From the NCBI GenBank assembly GCA_002729525.1, contig PBYI01000034.1, forward strand, positions 81,854-145,853: DNA of 64,000 nucleotides. The letters run 5' to 3'. The notes below the pieces were generated by a model, which had not been told where the DNA came from, did not search any database, and worked only from the letters and a program-made list of their open reading frames with translations. The position numbers were made by a program, and so were the translations under genes. Of the stretch, positions 33,076 to 42,730 are shown piece by piece. The stretch is from Nocardioides sp. (GTDB lineage Bacteria; Actinomycetota; Actinomycetes; Propionibacteriales; Nocardioidaceae). Position 1 is the stretch's first letter; the number at the start of each line of letters is the position of its first letter.

Positions 33076-34115
33076 CGACGCACCACGAGTCCCAGGTGCC
33101 CGCGACGACCGAGGAGCCGCTGGCCAACCCCGGTCTGCCCGAGCACACCTGGCGACCCACCGACGTCCACGAGTCCGCCGAGAAGCGGGCCGAGCGCCAG
33201 GTCGCGAGCCTGTACGGCGCCTCGGCCGTCTTCACGCTCCTCTTCGTCGTCGCCTACTTCTCCCTCGACGTCGACGACAACTGGACGACGTTCGGCGGCT
33301 ACGGCGCCTCGACCGTCGCGCTCGGCGCGTGCCTGGGCGCCGCGCTGCTGTGCATCGGCATCGGCACCATCCAGTGGGCCCGCAAGCTCATGGCCGACCA
33401 CGAGATGGTCGAGATGCGCCACGCGGTCCGCTCGTCCGACGAGGACCGTCAGGAGACCCTCGCGGCCCTGGACGCCGGCGCCGGCGAGTCCGGCATCACC
33501 CGACGCCCGCTGATCCGCAACAGCCTGCTCGGCGCCGTCGGCCTGCTGGGTGTGCCAGCGGTCGTCCTCCTGCGCGACCTCGGCCCGACCCCCGGCCAGG
33601 TCGCCAACGCCGAGGAGGGCACCGGTCTCGAGCACACCATCTGGGCCGAGGGCGTCCGCGTCGTCCGCGACGTGGTCGGTACGCCGATCCGCCCCGGCGA
33701 CCTCATCATCGGCGACCTCGTCAACGCCGTCCCCGACGGTCTGTTCGACCTCGAGGGCATCGAGCTGCAGCAGCAGAAGGCCAAGGCCGCGGTCATCGTG
33801 GTGAAGATGGAGCCCGGCGACATCATCCCCGGCGAGGGCCGCGAGGACTGGTCGGTCGACGGCATCCAGGTCTACTCCAAGATCTGCAGCCACGTCGGGT
33901 GCCCGATCTCGCTCTACGAGCGGACCACGCACCACGTCCTCTGCCCCTGTCACCAGTCCACCTTCGACCTTGCCGACTCGGCTAAGGTGGTGTTCGGTCC
34001 GGCAGCCCGACCGCTCCCCCAGCTGCCGCTCTCCGTCGACGGCGAGGGCTACCTCGTCGCCCAGAGCGACTTCACCGAACCGGTCGGGCCGAGTTACTGG
34101 GAGCGCAACGCATGA
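33072..34115 (+). CDS. qcrA: Cytochrome bc1 complex Rieske iron-sulfur subunit
   Basis: This 347-residue Rieske protein is of the long actinobacterial type, with three membrane helices (about 57-75, 80-105, 140-160) before the soluble cluster domain. The [2Fe-2S] ligands are seen as CSHVGCP and CPCHQSTFD, each giving one Cys and one His, plus the two disulphide Cys. It passes electrons from menaquinol to QcrC. GTG 33072 overlaps the qcrC stop, and the qcrB ATG overlaps its own stop by 4 bases, so the three genes form one translational unit. Confidence 0.97.
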   Translation: MTTHHESQVPATTEEPLANPGLPEHTWRPTDVHESAEKRAERQVASLYGASAVFTLLFVVAYFSLDVDDNWTTFGGYGASTVALGACLGAALLCIGIGTIQWARKLMADHEMVEMRHAVRSSDEDRQETLAALDAGAGESGITRRPLIRNSLLGAVGLLGVPAVVLLRDLGPTPGQVANAEEGTGLEHTIWAEGVRVVRDVVGTPIRPGDLIIGDLVNAVPDGLFDLEGIELQQQKAKAAVIVVKMEPGDIIPGEGREDWSVDGIQVYSKICSHVGCPISLYERTTHHVLCPCHQSTFDLADSAKVVFGPAARPLPQLPLSVDGEGYLVAQSDFTEPVGPSYWERNA

Positions 34116-35866
34116 GCATCGACACCAGCAAGGTCGCCGACACGAACGGCACCTCCTCCTCCAGCGCCGCCAAGCCGACCAAGGCGGGCGTCGTCGCCAA
34201 CTGGGCGGACGAGCGGCTCGGCCTCGCGACCGCCATGAAGAAGAACCTGCGCAAGGTCTTCCCGGACCACTGGTCGTTCATGCTGGGCGAGGTCGCTCTG
34301 TGGAGCTTCGTCGTCCTGCTGCTCACCGGAGTGTTCCTGACCCTGTGGTTCGACCCCTCCATGGCCGAGGGCGAGTACACCGGCTCCTACGACCCCATGC
34401 GCGGCGTCGAGATGTCGCAGTCGATGAAGTCGACGCTCGAGATCTCCTTCGACGTCCGCGGTGGCCTGCTCATGCGGCAGATGCACCACTGGGCCGCGAT
34501 GATCTTCATCGCCTCGATGATGGTCCACATGATGCGGGTGTACTTCACCGGCGCCTACCGCAAGCCTCGCGAGATCAACTGGGTCATCGGCTGCCTGCTG
34601 CTGTTCCTCGGCACCATCGAGGGCTTCACCGGCTACTCGCTGCCCGACGACCTGCTCTCCGGCACCGGCGTCCGCGCCGCGGACGGCTTCATGAAGGCCA
34701 CACCGGTGGTCGGCAGCTACATGTCGTTCTTCCTCTTCGGCGGAGAGTTCCCGGGTGACTCGATCATCCCGCGCCTCTACGTGATGCACGTGCTGCTGAT
34801 CCCGGGCATCCTGCTCGGTCTGGTCGCCGCCCACATGCTGCTGCTCGTCTACCACAAGCACACCCAGTGGCCCGGACCCGGCAAGACCGAGGCGAACGTC
34901 GTCGGCTTCCCCATGCTGCCGGTGTACGCCGCCAAGGCCGGCGGCTTCTTCTTCATCGTCTTCGGCACCATCGCTCTGATGGGCGGTCTGATGACGATCA
35001 ACCCGATCTGGAAGTACGGCCCGTACGACCCGACCAAGGTGACCGCAGGCTCCCAGCCCGACTGGTACATGGGCTGGCCCGACGGCCTCCTCCGGATCAT
35101 CCCGGGCTGGGAGACCGAGTTGCCCGGCGGCTACCTGATCTCGTGGAACGTCATGATCCCGATCCTGATCCTGCCTCCGCTGATGCTCACGGTCCTGCTC
35201 CTGCTGCCGTTCATCGAGGCCTGGATCACCGGCGACAAGCGCGAGCACCACCTGCTCGAGCGTCCGCGCAACCGACCGACGCAGACGGCCCTCATGGTCG
35301 CGCTGATGACCTTCTACGGCCTGTCCTGGGCCGCTGGCGGCAACGACATCATCGCGATCAAGCTCGACCTGAGCATCAACCAGATCACCTACTTCATGCG
35401 GGCAGCGGTCTTCATCGGACCGGTCATCGCCTTCATCATCGCGCGACGCTGGTGCATCTCGCTCCAGCGTCACGACGAGGGGAAGCTGCTGCACGGCTAC
35501 GAGACCGGCGTCATCATGCGTGCGCCGGACGGCGGCTACAGCGAGAAGCACCTGCCGATCTCGGAGGCGGAGGCGTACACGCTCACCGCACGTGACCGTG
35601 AGACCCCGTGGTCGCCGGAGAGAGAGATCGACGAGAACGGCGTGCCCGCGCCGAACAGCCGGCTCAACAGCCTGCGTGCCAAGCTGTCCACGCTGATGTA
35701 CGCCGACAACGTGCAGAAGCCGACCGCCGAGGAACTCGACGAGGCCCGGCACCACGCCGAGCACGAGCTCGCGCTGCAGACCGCGATGGATGGTGTTTCC
35801 GCCGACGGTCACCAGTTCGACGGCACGCACCCGGTGGAGGGCGAGTCCCTCCGCGGCGGCCACTGA
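34112..35866 (+). CDS. qcrB: Cytochrome bc1 complex cytochrome b subunit
   Basis: This 584-residue polytopic subunit holds two b haems and the quinol sites. His ligands are in MRQMHHWAAMIFIASMMVHMMRVYF and in the RLYVMHVLLIPGILLGLVAAHMLLLVYHKHTQ helix. The Qo-site motif appears as PDWYMGW in place of PEWY, the usual actinobacterial change. The C-terminal 130 residues form a cytosolic extension typical of this phylum. No further respiratory gene follows on this strand; a tandem 10-bp repeat and a strong hairpin lie after it. Confidence 0.97.
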   Translation: MSIDTSKVADTNGTSSSSAAKPTKAGVVANWADERLGLATAMKKNLRKVFPDHWSFMLGEVALWSFVVLLLTGVFLTLWFDPSMAEGEYTGSYDPMRGVEMSQSMKSTLEISFDVRGGLLMRQMHHWAAMIFIASMMVHMMRVYFTGAYRKPREINWVIGCLLLFLGTIEGFTGYSLPDDLLSGTGVRAADGFMKATPVVGSYMSFFLFGGEFPGDSIIPRLYVMHVLLIPGILLGLVAAHMLLLVYHKHTQWPGPGKTEANVVGFPMLPVYAAKAGGFFFIVFGTIALMGGLMTINPIWKYGPYDPTKVTAGSQPDWYMGWPDGLLRIIPGWETELPGGYLISWNVMIPILILPPLMLTVLLLLPFIEAWITGDKREHHLLERPRNRPTQTALMVALMTFYGLSWAAGGNDIIAIKLDLSINQITYFMRAAVFIGPVIAFIIARRWCISLQRHDEGKLLHGYETGVIMRAPDGGYSEKHLPISEAEAYTLTARDRETPWSPEREIDENGVPAPNSRLNSLRAKLSTLMYADNVQKPTAEELDEARHHAEHELALQTAMDGVSADGHQFDGTHPVEGESLRGGH

Positions 35867-35880
35867 GTCACTCAGCGCCG

Positions 35881-35930
35881 CACAGAGCCGCACAGAGCCG
35901 CACAGAGCCGCACAGAGCCGCACAGCACCG
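35881..35930 (+). repeat. Five-copy 10-bp tandem repeat after qcrB
   Basis: Four exact copies of CACAGAGCCG (35881-35920) and one variant copy CACAGCACCG (35921-35930). The last G is the first base of the GTG at 35930. It fills almost all of the 63-base gap between qcrB and the LLM oxidoreductase gene. Copy number could vary between strains. Confidence 0.85.
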
Positions 35931-36991
35931 TGACCGAGGCCCAGGGACACCAGCAGGTGTCCCTGGGCCTCGACACGTTCGGGGACGTCACGATCGGTGA
36001 CGACGACGCTCCCCTGCCCTCGGCGCAGGTGCTCCGCGACGTCGTCGAGCAGGCCGTGCTCGCCGACCAGGTGGGGGTCGACGCCATCGGTCTCGGCGAG
36101 CACCACCGCGACGACTACGCGATCTCCGCCCCCGACGTCGTCCTGGCCCACGTCGCCGCTCGCACGGAGCGGATCCTGCTCGGCACCGCCGTGACCGTGC
36201 TCAGCAGCGACGACCCCGTGCGCGTGCACGAGCGGTTCGCGACGCTCGACGCCCTCTCGCGCGGTCGGGCCGAGGTCACGCTCGGGCGGGGGTCGTTCAC
36301 GGAGTCGTTCCCGCTCTTCGGACTCGAGCTGTCCGACTACGAGATCCTCTTCGCCGAGAAGCTCGACCTGTTCGCCACCATCCGCGACGCCGGTGGGGGC
36401 CCGCTGGCGTGGCAGGGCACCACGCGACCTCCCCTGCGTGCGGACGGCCTGAACCCGCCGTACGAGACCGGTCTGCGGGCCTGGGTGGGCGTCGGCGGGT
36501 CGCCGGAGTCGGTCGTCCGCGCCGCGCGCTACCGGTTCCCGCTGATGCTCGCGGTCATCGGCGGCGACCCGGCGCGCTTCGCACCGTACGCCGACCTCTA
36601 CCGCCGGGCCAACGAGGAGCTGGGCAACGCTCCCCTGCCGATCGGCGTGCACGCCCCGGGGTTCGTCGCCGACACCGACGAGGAGGCGCGGGACCGGCTC
36701 TTCCCGCACTTCAAGGCCAACCGAGACCGCATCGGTCGCGAACGGGGCTGGCCACCCGCGAGCCGCATCCAGTTCGAGCAGGAGGTCTCTCACGGCGCGG
36801 TCTTCGCCGGCTCGCCGGAGACCGTGGCACGCAAGATCGCCACGACGGTCCGCACCCTCGGCCTGAGCCGCTTCGACCTGAAGTACAGCAACGGCCCGCA
36901 ACCGCACGCAGAACTGATGCGCTGCATCGAGCTGTACGGCACCCGGGTGGCACCGCGCGTCCGCGAGCTCCTGGCCGACGACACAGCCTGA
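35930..36991 (+). CDS. LLM-class flavin-dependent oxidoreductase
   Basis: This protein of up to 353 residues is of the luciferase-like monooxygenase fold, using FMN or F420. It reads VSLGLDTFGDVTI at the first strand, AIGLGEHHRDDYAISAPDVVLAHVAARTERILLGTAVTVLSSDDPVRVHERFATLDALSRGRAEVTLGRGS as the signature of this class, and a C-terminal SPETVARKIATTVRTLG helix. The first nine codons lie in a 17-bp hairpin. GTG 35957 (VSLGLDTF) is an equally good start and matches the family better; 35930 is the outer limit. It probably has its own regulation apart from qcrCAB. The substrate is unknown. Confidence 0.87.
   Translation: MTEAQGHQQVSLGLDTFGDVTIGDDDAPLPSAQVLRDVVEQAVLADQVGVDAIGLGEHHRDDYAISAPDVVLAHVAARTERILLGTAVTVLSSDDPVRVHERFATLDALSRGRAEVTLGRGSFTESFPLFGLELSDYEILFAEKLDLFATIRDAGGGPLAWQGTTRPPLRADGLNPPYETGLRAWVGVGGSPESVVRAARYRFPLMLAVIGGDPARFAPYADLYRRANEELGNAPLPIGVHAPGFVADTDEEARDRLFPHFKANRDRIGRERGWPPASRIQFEQEVSHGAVFAGSPETVARKIATTVRTLGLSRFDLKYSNGPQPHAELMRCIELYGTRVAPRVRELLADDTA
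35935..35972 (+). terminator. Strong hairpin after qcrB, overlapping the LLM gene start
   Basis: Arms 35935-35951 and 35956-35972 are perfect 17-base complements (inner core GGGACACC with GGTGTCCC) around the loop AGCA. There is no T-run. The likely role is the 3' end of the qcrCAB message. It covers the start of the downstream gene if that begins at 35930, or its first codons if it begins at 35957. Confidence 0.6.
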
Positions 36992-37058
36992 CGGACGCTC
37001 CGGCGGCCCCGGGGACCCGGGCGGCGACCCAAGGACCGCTCAGGGGCCTGCAGACGGC

Positions 37059-38303
37059 TCAGGCGAGCGCGGAGCCCTGCTTGTACTGCTGGAAGGTCTC
37101 GTTCCAGTCGCCGTAGCCGTTGTCGAGCGTCATCGGGCGGTCGGTGCCGGTGTACTCGACGACGTCACCGATCTGCGTCATCTGGTAGAGCCACTGCGCG
37201 TTGGCGGTGCTCAGGCCCGTGCAGCCGTGCGAGACGTTGGCATTGCCCTGGGAGGCGACGGACCACGGTGCCGCGTGGATGAACTCGCCGGAGTAGGTCA
37301 GCCGCATCGCGTACTGGACGTCGTCGATGTCGTAGCCCTCGGCGCTGTCGTTGGCGATGCCGACCGTCTCGGAGTTCATCCGCTTGCTGTCGAACTTCTC
37401 GATGATCACCTTGGTGCCGGAGCGGGTGGTGAACCCCTCCTTGCCCGTGGTGATCGGCAGGGTGCGGACCAGCTCGCCGTTGCTGAAGACCTTCATCTCG
37501 TGCGTCTGGGCGTTGACCTTGTAGACATTGGCATCACCCACGGTGAAGTGGACGGTGCGACTCTCCTGGCCGTAGATCCCGTTGCCGGCGTCGACGCCGT
37601 TGACGTCCAGGTCGACGGTGACCTCCGAGCCGGCCTGCCAGTAGCTCTTCGGCCGCCAGTGGACCTCGGTGTCGCTGAGCCAGTGCCAGGTGCCCGCCTG
37701 CTGGGGCGTGGCGGTGACCGACATGTTCTCCTCGAACGCGGCCTTGTCGGTGACCGGGATGTCGAAGCGGACGATCACCGGCATGCCCACGCCGACCGTC
37801 TGGCCCTCCAGCGGGGCGACCGAGGCGTAGGTCTGGTCGTCGAGGGTCAGCGCGTCGGTGGTGAACCGCACGCGCTTGCGGGCGGTGGTCTCGTCGTTCT
37901 CCGCGACAGCCTTGAGCGTGTACTCCGTGCCGGGCTCGAGCCGGTCACCGGCCGTCCAGCTGCTGCCGTCCTCGGCGAGGGTGCCGTCCACCGTGCCGGC
38001 GGCCGACGACAGCGTGACCCGGGTCAGCGAGCCGTCAGCCACCTCGGTGGCGACGAGCGTCGACACGGGCACGACCGAGCCCTTGCTCACGTTGGCCGTC
38101 ACGACCGGCTTCGTGGGCTCGGGGGCGGACGTCTCGTCGCTGACGGAGTCCCCCGTCGTTCCGCCGTCGGCTGCGGCAGCCGAGGAGACGGTGTCGTCCG
38201 GACCGTCCGCGCCCCCCGAGGTCGAGCAGGCCGCCAGACCGAGCGCGAGGACCAGCGCGGTGGACACGGTGGCAGCGCGGTGCCGGGCAACGCGGTGCAG
38301 CAT
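37059..38303 (-). CDS. Lipoprotein L,D-transpeptidase
   Basis: This 414-residue lipoprotein has the lipobox LGLAAC (Cys26), a Ser/Thr/Asp-rich linker, two Ig-like domains (about 60-260), and a C-terminal YkuD catalytic domain. The catalytic region reads EFIHAAPW and SHGCTGLS, with Cys361 as nucleophile and the usual His in SHGC. It should make 3-3 cross-links in peptidoglycan on the outer face. ATG 38303 was chosen for its GGGAG site and because the signal peptide follows directly. It lies between the bc1 and oxidase clusters, facing the LLM gene tail to tail. Confidence 0.93.
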   Translation of the reverse strand: MLHRVARHRAATVSTALVLALGLAACSTSGGADGPDDTVSSAAAADGGTTGDSVSDETSAPEPTKPVVTANVSKGSVVPVSTLVATEVADGSLTRVTLSSAAGTVDGTLAEDGSSWTAGDRLEPGTEYTLKAVAENDETTARKRVRFTTDALTLDDQTYASVAPLEGQTVGVGMPVIVRFDIPVTDKAAFEENMSVTATPQQAGTWHWLSDTEVHWRPKSYWQAGSEVTVDLDVNGVDAGNGIYGQESRTVHFTVGDANVYKVNAQTHEMKVFSNGELVRTLPITTGKEGFTTRSGTKVIIEKFDSKRMNSETVGIANDSAEGYDIDDVQYAMRLTYSGEFIHAAPWSVASQGNANVSHGCTGLSTANAQWLYQMTQIGDVVEYTGTDRPMTLDNGYGDWNETFQQYKQGSALA

Positions 38304-38390
38304 CAGAGGACTCCCATGACTCGAGACATCAACGGCGGACGCCGCGACGACCGAGATCCAGGGTAGCCGCGGGGTGGTCGCGAAATGGCA

Positions 38391-38422
38391 TCGCCGGACC
38401 CGGTGCTGACCGGGTCCGGCGA
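38391..38422 (-). terminator. Terminator-like hairpin after ctaF
   Basis: Perfect 14-base arms (38391-38404 and 38409-38422, TCGCCGGACCCGGT and its complement) around GCTG, 25 bases beyond the ctaF stop. It probably ends the ctaC-ctaD-ctaF message. No T-run follows, as is usual in this phylum. Confidence 0.65.
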
Positions 38423-38446
38423 CGTCGAGCCGAGAGGAGGCGCCCG

Positions 38447-38869
38447 TCAGTGGGCGTGCTCTCCGCGGTAGTACTCGAACACCAGTCCGCTGACGGCGAT
38501 CACGCCGAGTGCGAAGGCGATCACGACGAGCCACCAGGCGGCCATCGCGACGCCGTAGGTGAGCGTGGCCAGAGTCAGCGCCACCCACAGCGGCCACCAG
38601 GAGTAGGGCGGGAAGAACCCGAGCTCACCAGCGCCGTCGGCGATCTCACCGTCGGCGCGGTCCTCCGGACGCGCGTCCATCTTGCGGGCGTGGAAGCCCA
38701 GGTAGAGCGTGATCATCAGCGTCAGCAGCGTGCACATCAGGAGCGCGGACGTGCCCGTCCAGTCGCCCGACGTGCCGTTGCTGTCGGCGTCGGTGATGAT
38801 CCAGTACGCCGGCGTCACCAGCACCAGGAAGACGGTGCAGATGCCGAAGATCCAGGCCTCGGACTTCAT
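38447..38869 (-). CDS. ctaF: Cytochrome c oxidase subunit IV (actinobacterial)
   Basis: This 140-residue membrane protein has four helices: KSEAWIFGICTVFLVLVTPAYWI, SALLMCTLLTLMITLYLGFHA, SWWPLWVALTLATLTYGVAMAAWW and LVVIAFALGVIAVSGLVFEYYRG. This is the actinobacterial CtaF family, a structural subunit of the aa3 oxidase. Its ATG overlaps the ctaD stop by one base (TGATG), showing translational coupling. It ends the ctaCDF operon. Confidence 0.95.
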   Translation of the reverse strand: MKSEAWIFGICTVFLVLVTPAYWIITDADSNGTSGDWTGTSALLMCTLLTLMITLYLGFHARKMDARPEDRADGEIADGAGELGFFPPYSWWPLWVALTLATLTYGVAMAAWWLVVIAFALGVIAVSGLVFEYYRGEHAH

Positions 38870-40605
38870 CAGCGGTCTCCCTCGGACTTCAGGTGGTCGG
38901 CGCGGCCGGACATGTTCGGTGCGTCGGCGGCCTTGCCGTCACGCATGGCGGGGTTGTCGTCGAGCTCGATCGCGGCGATCTCGGGGTGGTGCAGGTCGAA
39001 CGCCGGCGACTCCGAACGGATCCGGGGCAGCGAGGTGAAGTTGTGCCGCGGCGGCGGGCACGACGTCGCCCACTCCAGGGAACGTCCCCAGCCCCACGGG
39101 TCGTCCACGGTGACCTTGGGCGACTTCCTGGTGATCCACACGTTGTAGAAGAACGGGATCATCGAGGCCGACAGCAGGAACGCGCCCACGGTCGAGACCT
39201 GGTTGAGCGTGGTCCAACCGTCCGACTCGAGGTAGTCGGCGTAGCGGCGCGGCATGCCCTCGACGCCCAGCCAGTGCTGCACGAGGAACGTGAGGTGGAA
39301 GCCGATAAACAGCAGCCAGAAGTGCACCTTGCCCAGACGCTCGTCGAGCATCCGGCCGGTGAACTTGGGCCACCAGAAGTAGAAGCCGGCGAACATCGCG
39401 AACACCACGGTGCCGAAGACCACGTAGTGGAAGTGCGCGACCACGAAGTAGGAGTCGGACACGTGGAAGTCGAGCGGCGGCGACGCCAGGATGACCCCGG
39501 TCAGGCCACCGAAGAGGAACGTGGTGAGGAAGCCGACCGTCCACAGCATCGGGGTGTCCATCGACACCGAGCCGCCCCACATGGTGCCGATCCAGTTGAA
39601 GAACTTCACGCCCGTCGGGACCGCGATCAGGAAGGTCATGCCGGCGAAGAACGGCAGGTTGACCGCGCCGGTGACGAACATGTGGTGCGCCCACACCGCG
39701 ACCGACAGGATCGCGATCGCGAGGGTCGCACCGACCAGGCCGACGTAGCCGAAGACCGGCTTGCGGGAGAAGACCGGGAGGATCTCGGTCACGATGCCGA
39801 AGAACGGCAGCGCGATGATGTAGACCTCTGGGTGGCCGAAGAACCAGAACAGGTGCTGCCACAGGATCGCGCCACCGTGGGCGGTGTCGTAGACGTGCGC
39901 ACCGAAGAGGCGGTCGGCCTCGAGCATCAGCAGCGCGCCGGCCAGCACCTGGAAGGCGATCAGCGCGAGAATCGAGGTGATCAGCGTGTTCCACACGAAG
40001 ATCGGCATCCGGAACATGGTCATGCCCGGCGCACGCATCGTGATGATCGTGGTGATGAAGTTGACCGCGCCCAGGATGGTGCCCAGACCGCTCATCCACA
40101 GACCCATGATCCACAGGTCGGCACCGGCGCCGGGGCTGCGGATCGCGTCGGACAGCGGCGTGTAGGCGAACCAGCCGAAGTCGGCCGCGCCACCGCGGGT
40201 GAGGAAGCCCGACGCCGCAATCAGTCCGCCGAAGAGGTACAGCCAGTAGCTGAACATGTTGAGTCGCGGGAACGCGACGTCCGGGGCACCGATCTGGATC
40301 GGCATGAGTAGGTTGCCGAACGCGAAGAACAGCGGCGTCGCGAACAGCAGCAGCATGATCGTGCCGTGCATCGTGAACAGCTGGTTGTAGAGCTCGTCGT
40401 TGACGACCTGCGAGCCCGGGAACGCCAGCTCGGCGCGGATCAGCAGCGCCATCACACCGCCGATGAGGAACCACGAGAACGCCGTGACCATGTACATCTT
40501 GCCGATCAGCTTGTGATCGGTGGTGGTCAGGAGCGTCACCAGGTGCTGACCCAGCGTCTTGCGCGGCACCACCGTCTCGGTGGTCGGCGGAACGGTCGCG
40601 GTCAC
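38869..40605 (-). CDS. ctaD: Cytochrome c oxidase subunit I
   Basis: This 578-residue haem-copper oxidase subunit I has 12 helices. Haem a ligands are in [31 protein letters not shown] and [24 protein letters not shown]. The CuB site and Tyr crosslink are in [19 protein letters not shown] and VWAHHMF. The K and D proton channel regions look complete. It reduces oxygen at the membrane. It overlaps the ctaC stop by 4 bases and ctaF by one. The C-terminal 60 residues are a hydrophilic cytosolic tail. Confidence 0.97.
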   Translation of the reverse strand: MTATVPPTTETVVPRKTLGQHLVTLLTTTDHKLIGKMYMVTAFSWFLIGGVMALLIRAELAFPGSQVVNDELYNQLFTMHGTIMLLLFATPLFFAFGNLLMPIQIGAPDVAFPRLNMFSYWLYLFGGLIAASGFLTRGGAADFGWFAYTPLSDAIRSPGAGADLWIMGLWMSGLGTILGAVNFITTIITMRAPGMTMFRMPIFVWNTLITSILALIAFQVLAGALLMLEADRLFGAHVYDTAHGGAILWQHLFWFFGHPEVYIIALPFFGIVTEILPVFSRKPVFGYVGLVGATLAIAILSVAVWAHHMFVTGAVNLPFFAGMTFLIAVPTGVKFFNWIGTMWGGSVSMDTPMLWTVGFLTTFLFGGLTGVILASPPLDFHVSDSYFVVAHFHYVVFGTVVFAMFAGFYFWWPKFTGRMLDERLGKVHFWLLFIGFHLTFLVQHWLGVEGMPRRYADYLESDGWTTLNQVSTVGAFLLSASMIPFFYNVWITRKSPKVTVDDPWGWGRSLEWATSCPPPRHNFTSLPRIRSESPAFDLHHPEIAAIELDDNPAMRDGKAADAPNMSGRADHLKSEGDR

Positions 40606-41474
40606 TGGCAGACCTCCTCGGCTGCGTCGTCGAGACCCACCTGGGTCTCGGCGAAGGTCGGTCCGCAGACCGGTTCGTCACTGGTGAACCCGGCTGCGGC
40701 CTGGTCCTCGAGGTACTGCTCGTAGTCCTCCTGGGACACCACGTGCACCGTGAAGAGCATCCGCGAGTGGTAGACGCCGCAGAGCTCGTAGCACTTGCCG
40801 TCGTAGGTGCCGATCGTCTTCGGCGTCACCTGGTAGTGGTTCTCCAGGCCCGGGACGACGTCCATCTTGATGAGGAAGCCCGGCACGCCGAAGTCGTGGA
40901 TGACGTCGGGGCTGCGCAACTCGAACCGCGTGGTCTGGTCGACCGGGAGGTAGAGGTCGGGGATGTCGCTACCGGTGCCGGACTCGTAGACGTTCTGGCC
41001 GTCGACGGCGTCGGGGTAGTTGAAGGTCCACGACCACTGCTGGCCGACCACGTAGACCGTGTTGTCCGGCTCGGCGTCGTCGAGGACGAGGTTCTGCACC
41101 CGCACGGTGTGGTCGAAGAAGACGACGACCATGATGATCGGGAAGACCGTGTAGAAGATCTCCAGCGGAAGGTTGTAGCGCGTCTGCACCGGTACCTCGT
41201 CGGCGTGGCGCCGACGGAAGCGGAAGACCGCCCACAGGATCAGCGCCCACACGATCACGCCGGTGACCAGCGCGGCGATCCAGGCGCCCTGCCACAGCTC
41301 GAGGGTGTGGACACCCTCCTCCGTGGCCGGCACGGGCATCGCCAGACGCTCGAGCTCGGAGTCGGTGCCACACGCGGACAGGAGCACGAGCACCAGTCCG
41401 AGCACCGATGCGAGCGCCGCTCGGCGGACGCGTCGTCCGGGCACCGCCGGACGCGCAGGGAGTTGCAGACCCAC
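40602..41474 (-). CDS. ctaC: Cytochrome c oxidase subunit II
   Basis: This 290-residue protein is a lipoprotein-like subunit II with signal and lipobox LVLLSAC, two membrane helices (about 62-85 and 105-125), and an external cupredoxin domain. The CuA ligands are in [10 protein letters not shown] and [12 protein letters not shown], in the usual Cys-Glu-Cys-His-Met order. GTG 41474 has a good AGGAAGG site nine bases upstream. It leads the ctaC-ctaD-ctaF operon and accepts electrons from QcrC. Confidence 0.96.
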   Translation of the reverse strand: MGLQLPARPAVPGRRVRRAALASVLGLVLVLLSACGTDSELERLAMPVPATEEGVHTLELWQGAWIAALVTGVIVWALILWAVFRFRRRHADEVPVQTRYNLPLEIFYTVFPIIMVVVFFDHTVRVQNLVLDDAEPDNTVYVVGQQWSWTFNYPDAVDGQNVYESGTGSDIPDLYLPVDQTTRFELRSPDVIHDFGVPGFLIKMDVVPGLENHYQVTPKTIGTYDGKCYELCGVYHSRMLFTVHVVSQEDYEQYLEDQAAAGFTSDEPVCGPTFAETQVGLDDAAEEVCQ

Positions 41475-41514
41475 CGTCTGAGCCTTCCTCTCGGGCAGAC
41501 ACGAAGCAGGTGGC

Positions 41515-41520
41515 AGACTA
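41515..41520 (-). promoter_or_regulatory. -10 box for the ctaCDF operon
   Basis: TAGTCT on the minus strand lies about 40 bases before the ctaC GTG, leaving a leader of roughly 34 bases with an AGGAAGG ribosome site. Unlike most promoters here it gives a normal leader. Confidence 0.4.
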
Positions 41521-41596
41521 CCCCGGACGGCGGCCCCCTCGGTGCCGGGGTCGGGTGGGTCGGACAGCGACCCGCGAGCGGGAGGAGCGTGGTCGG

Positions 41597-42730
41597 GTGT
41601 CGACCCCCGCCCCAGATCATCCGGTGCCGCTGGACAGCGCGTCCGGGGAGCCGCTGCACCCCGCCGCCCGCGAGGTCCTGGACGCCGCGCTGAGCCGTGG
41701 CTGGGCCGACCCGCGGCGCCTCCACCGGTCGGGCCGGGACGCCCGGCTGCTGCTCGACAACGCCCGGGCCGTGCTCGCCGAGGCGTTGGACTGCCGCTCC
41801 GACGAGGTGGTGCTCTGCTCCTCGGGCACCGACGCGGTCCACCGGGGGCTGCTCGGCCTCGCCCGGTCCCGGCGGCGGCACGGCACGGCGATCGTCTGCT
41901 CGGCGGTCGAGCACTCCGCGGTCCGGCACGCGGCCCGCTGGCTCGGTGAGGAGCGCGCCGTCGGCGTGGACCGGCACGGCCGGGTCAACGTCGACGCCTT
42001 CCTGGCGGCCGGGCAGGCCCCGGGCGTCGCCGTCGCCGCGCTCCAGCACGCCAACCACGAGGTCGGCACGGTGCAGCCGGTCGAGGCGCTCGAGCCGCTC
42101 CGGGCCGCGGGCGTCCCGGTGCTCGTCGACGCCTGCGCGTCGGCGGGGCGACTGCCGCTGCCCGCGGACGGCTGGTCCGCGCTGGCCGCCTCCGCGCACA
42201 AGTGGGGCGGTCCGGCCGGCGTCGGCGTGCTCGTCGTACGACGGTCCGCGCGGTGGGAGCAGCCGTTCCCCGGCGACGACCGGGCCGACCACCGCGAGAC
42301 CGGGTTCGAGAACGTGCCTGCCGCCCTCGCTGCGGCCGCGGCCCTGCGAGCCGTGCTCGACGAGCGGGAGACCGAGGCCGCGCGGCAGCGGCGCCTGGTC
42401 GACCGGGTGCGTGCCGCTGCCGCGGCACTGCCCGACACCGAGGTCGTCGGCGACCCCGACGACCGGTTGCCGCACCTGGTGACGTTCTCGTGCCTCTACG
42501 TCAACGGCGAGGCGATCGTGACCGAGCTCGACCGGCGCGGCTTCGGCGTGGCCAGCGGCTCGGCCTGCACCGCGTCGACGCTGGAGCCCAGCCACGTGCT
42601 GGCCGCGATGGGCGCCCTCACGCACGGCAACGTCCGGCTCTCGGTCGGCCGCGACACCACCGAGGCCGATGTCGAGGCCTTCTGCGCGGTGCTCCCCGAG
42701 GTCGTCGCCTCACTGAGGGCCGACCTGTGA
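41597..42730 (+). CDS. Cysteine desulfurase (NifS/IscS family)
   Basis: This 377-residue PLP enzyme releases sulfur from cysteine as a persulfide. It shows HANHEVGTVQPV (PLP stacking His), the Schiff-base lysine in SAHKWGGPAG (Lys202), and the mobile-loop catalytic Cys in ASGSACTAST (Cys324). Length and motifs match the IscS-like group. GTG 41597 was chosen for a GGAGG ribosome site at about 12 bases; start confidence is moderate. The next gene, a TusA-type carrier, overlaps its stop by 4 bases, so sulfur is probably passed directly to that protein. Confidence 0.93.
   Translation: MSTPAPDHPVPLDSASGEPLHPAAREVLDAALSRGWADPRRLHRSGRDARLLLDNARAVLAEALDCRSDEVVLCSSGTDAVHRGLLGLARSRRRHGTAIVCSAVEHSAVRHAARWLGEERAVGVDRHGRVNVDAFLAAGQAPGVAVAALQHANHEVGTVQPVEALEPLRAAGVPVLVDACASAGRLPLPADGWSALAASAHKWGGPAGVGVLVVRRSARWEQPFPGDDRADHRETGFENVPAALAAAAALRAVLDERETEAARQRRLVDRVRAAAAALPDTEVVGDPDDRLPHLVTFSCLYVNGEAIVTELDRRGFGVASGSACTASTLEPSHVLAAMGALTHGNVRLSVGRDTTEADVEAFCAVLPEVVASLRADL

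Noticed and set aside
34094..36907. 937-codon minus-strand open frame
   Set aside because: Antisense to qcrB and the LLM oxidoreductase, with composition driven by complementary codons and no recognisable domain.
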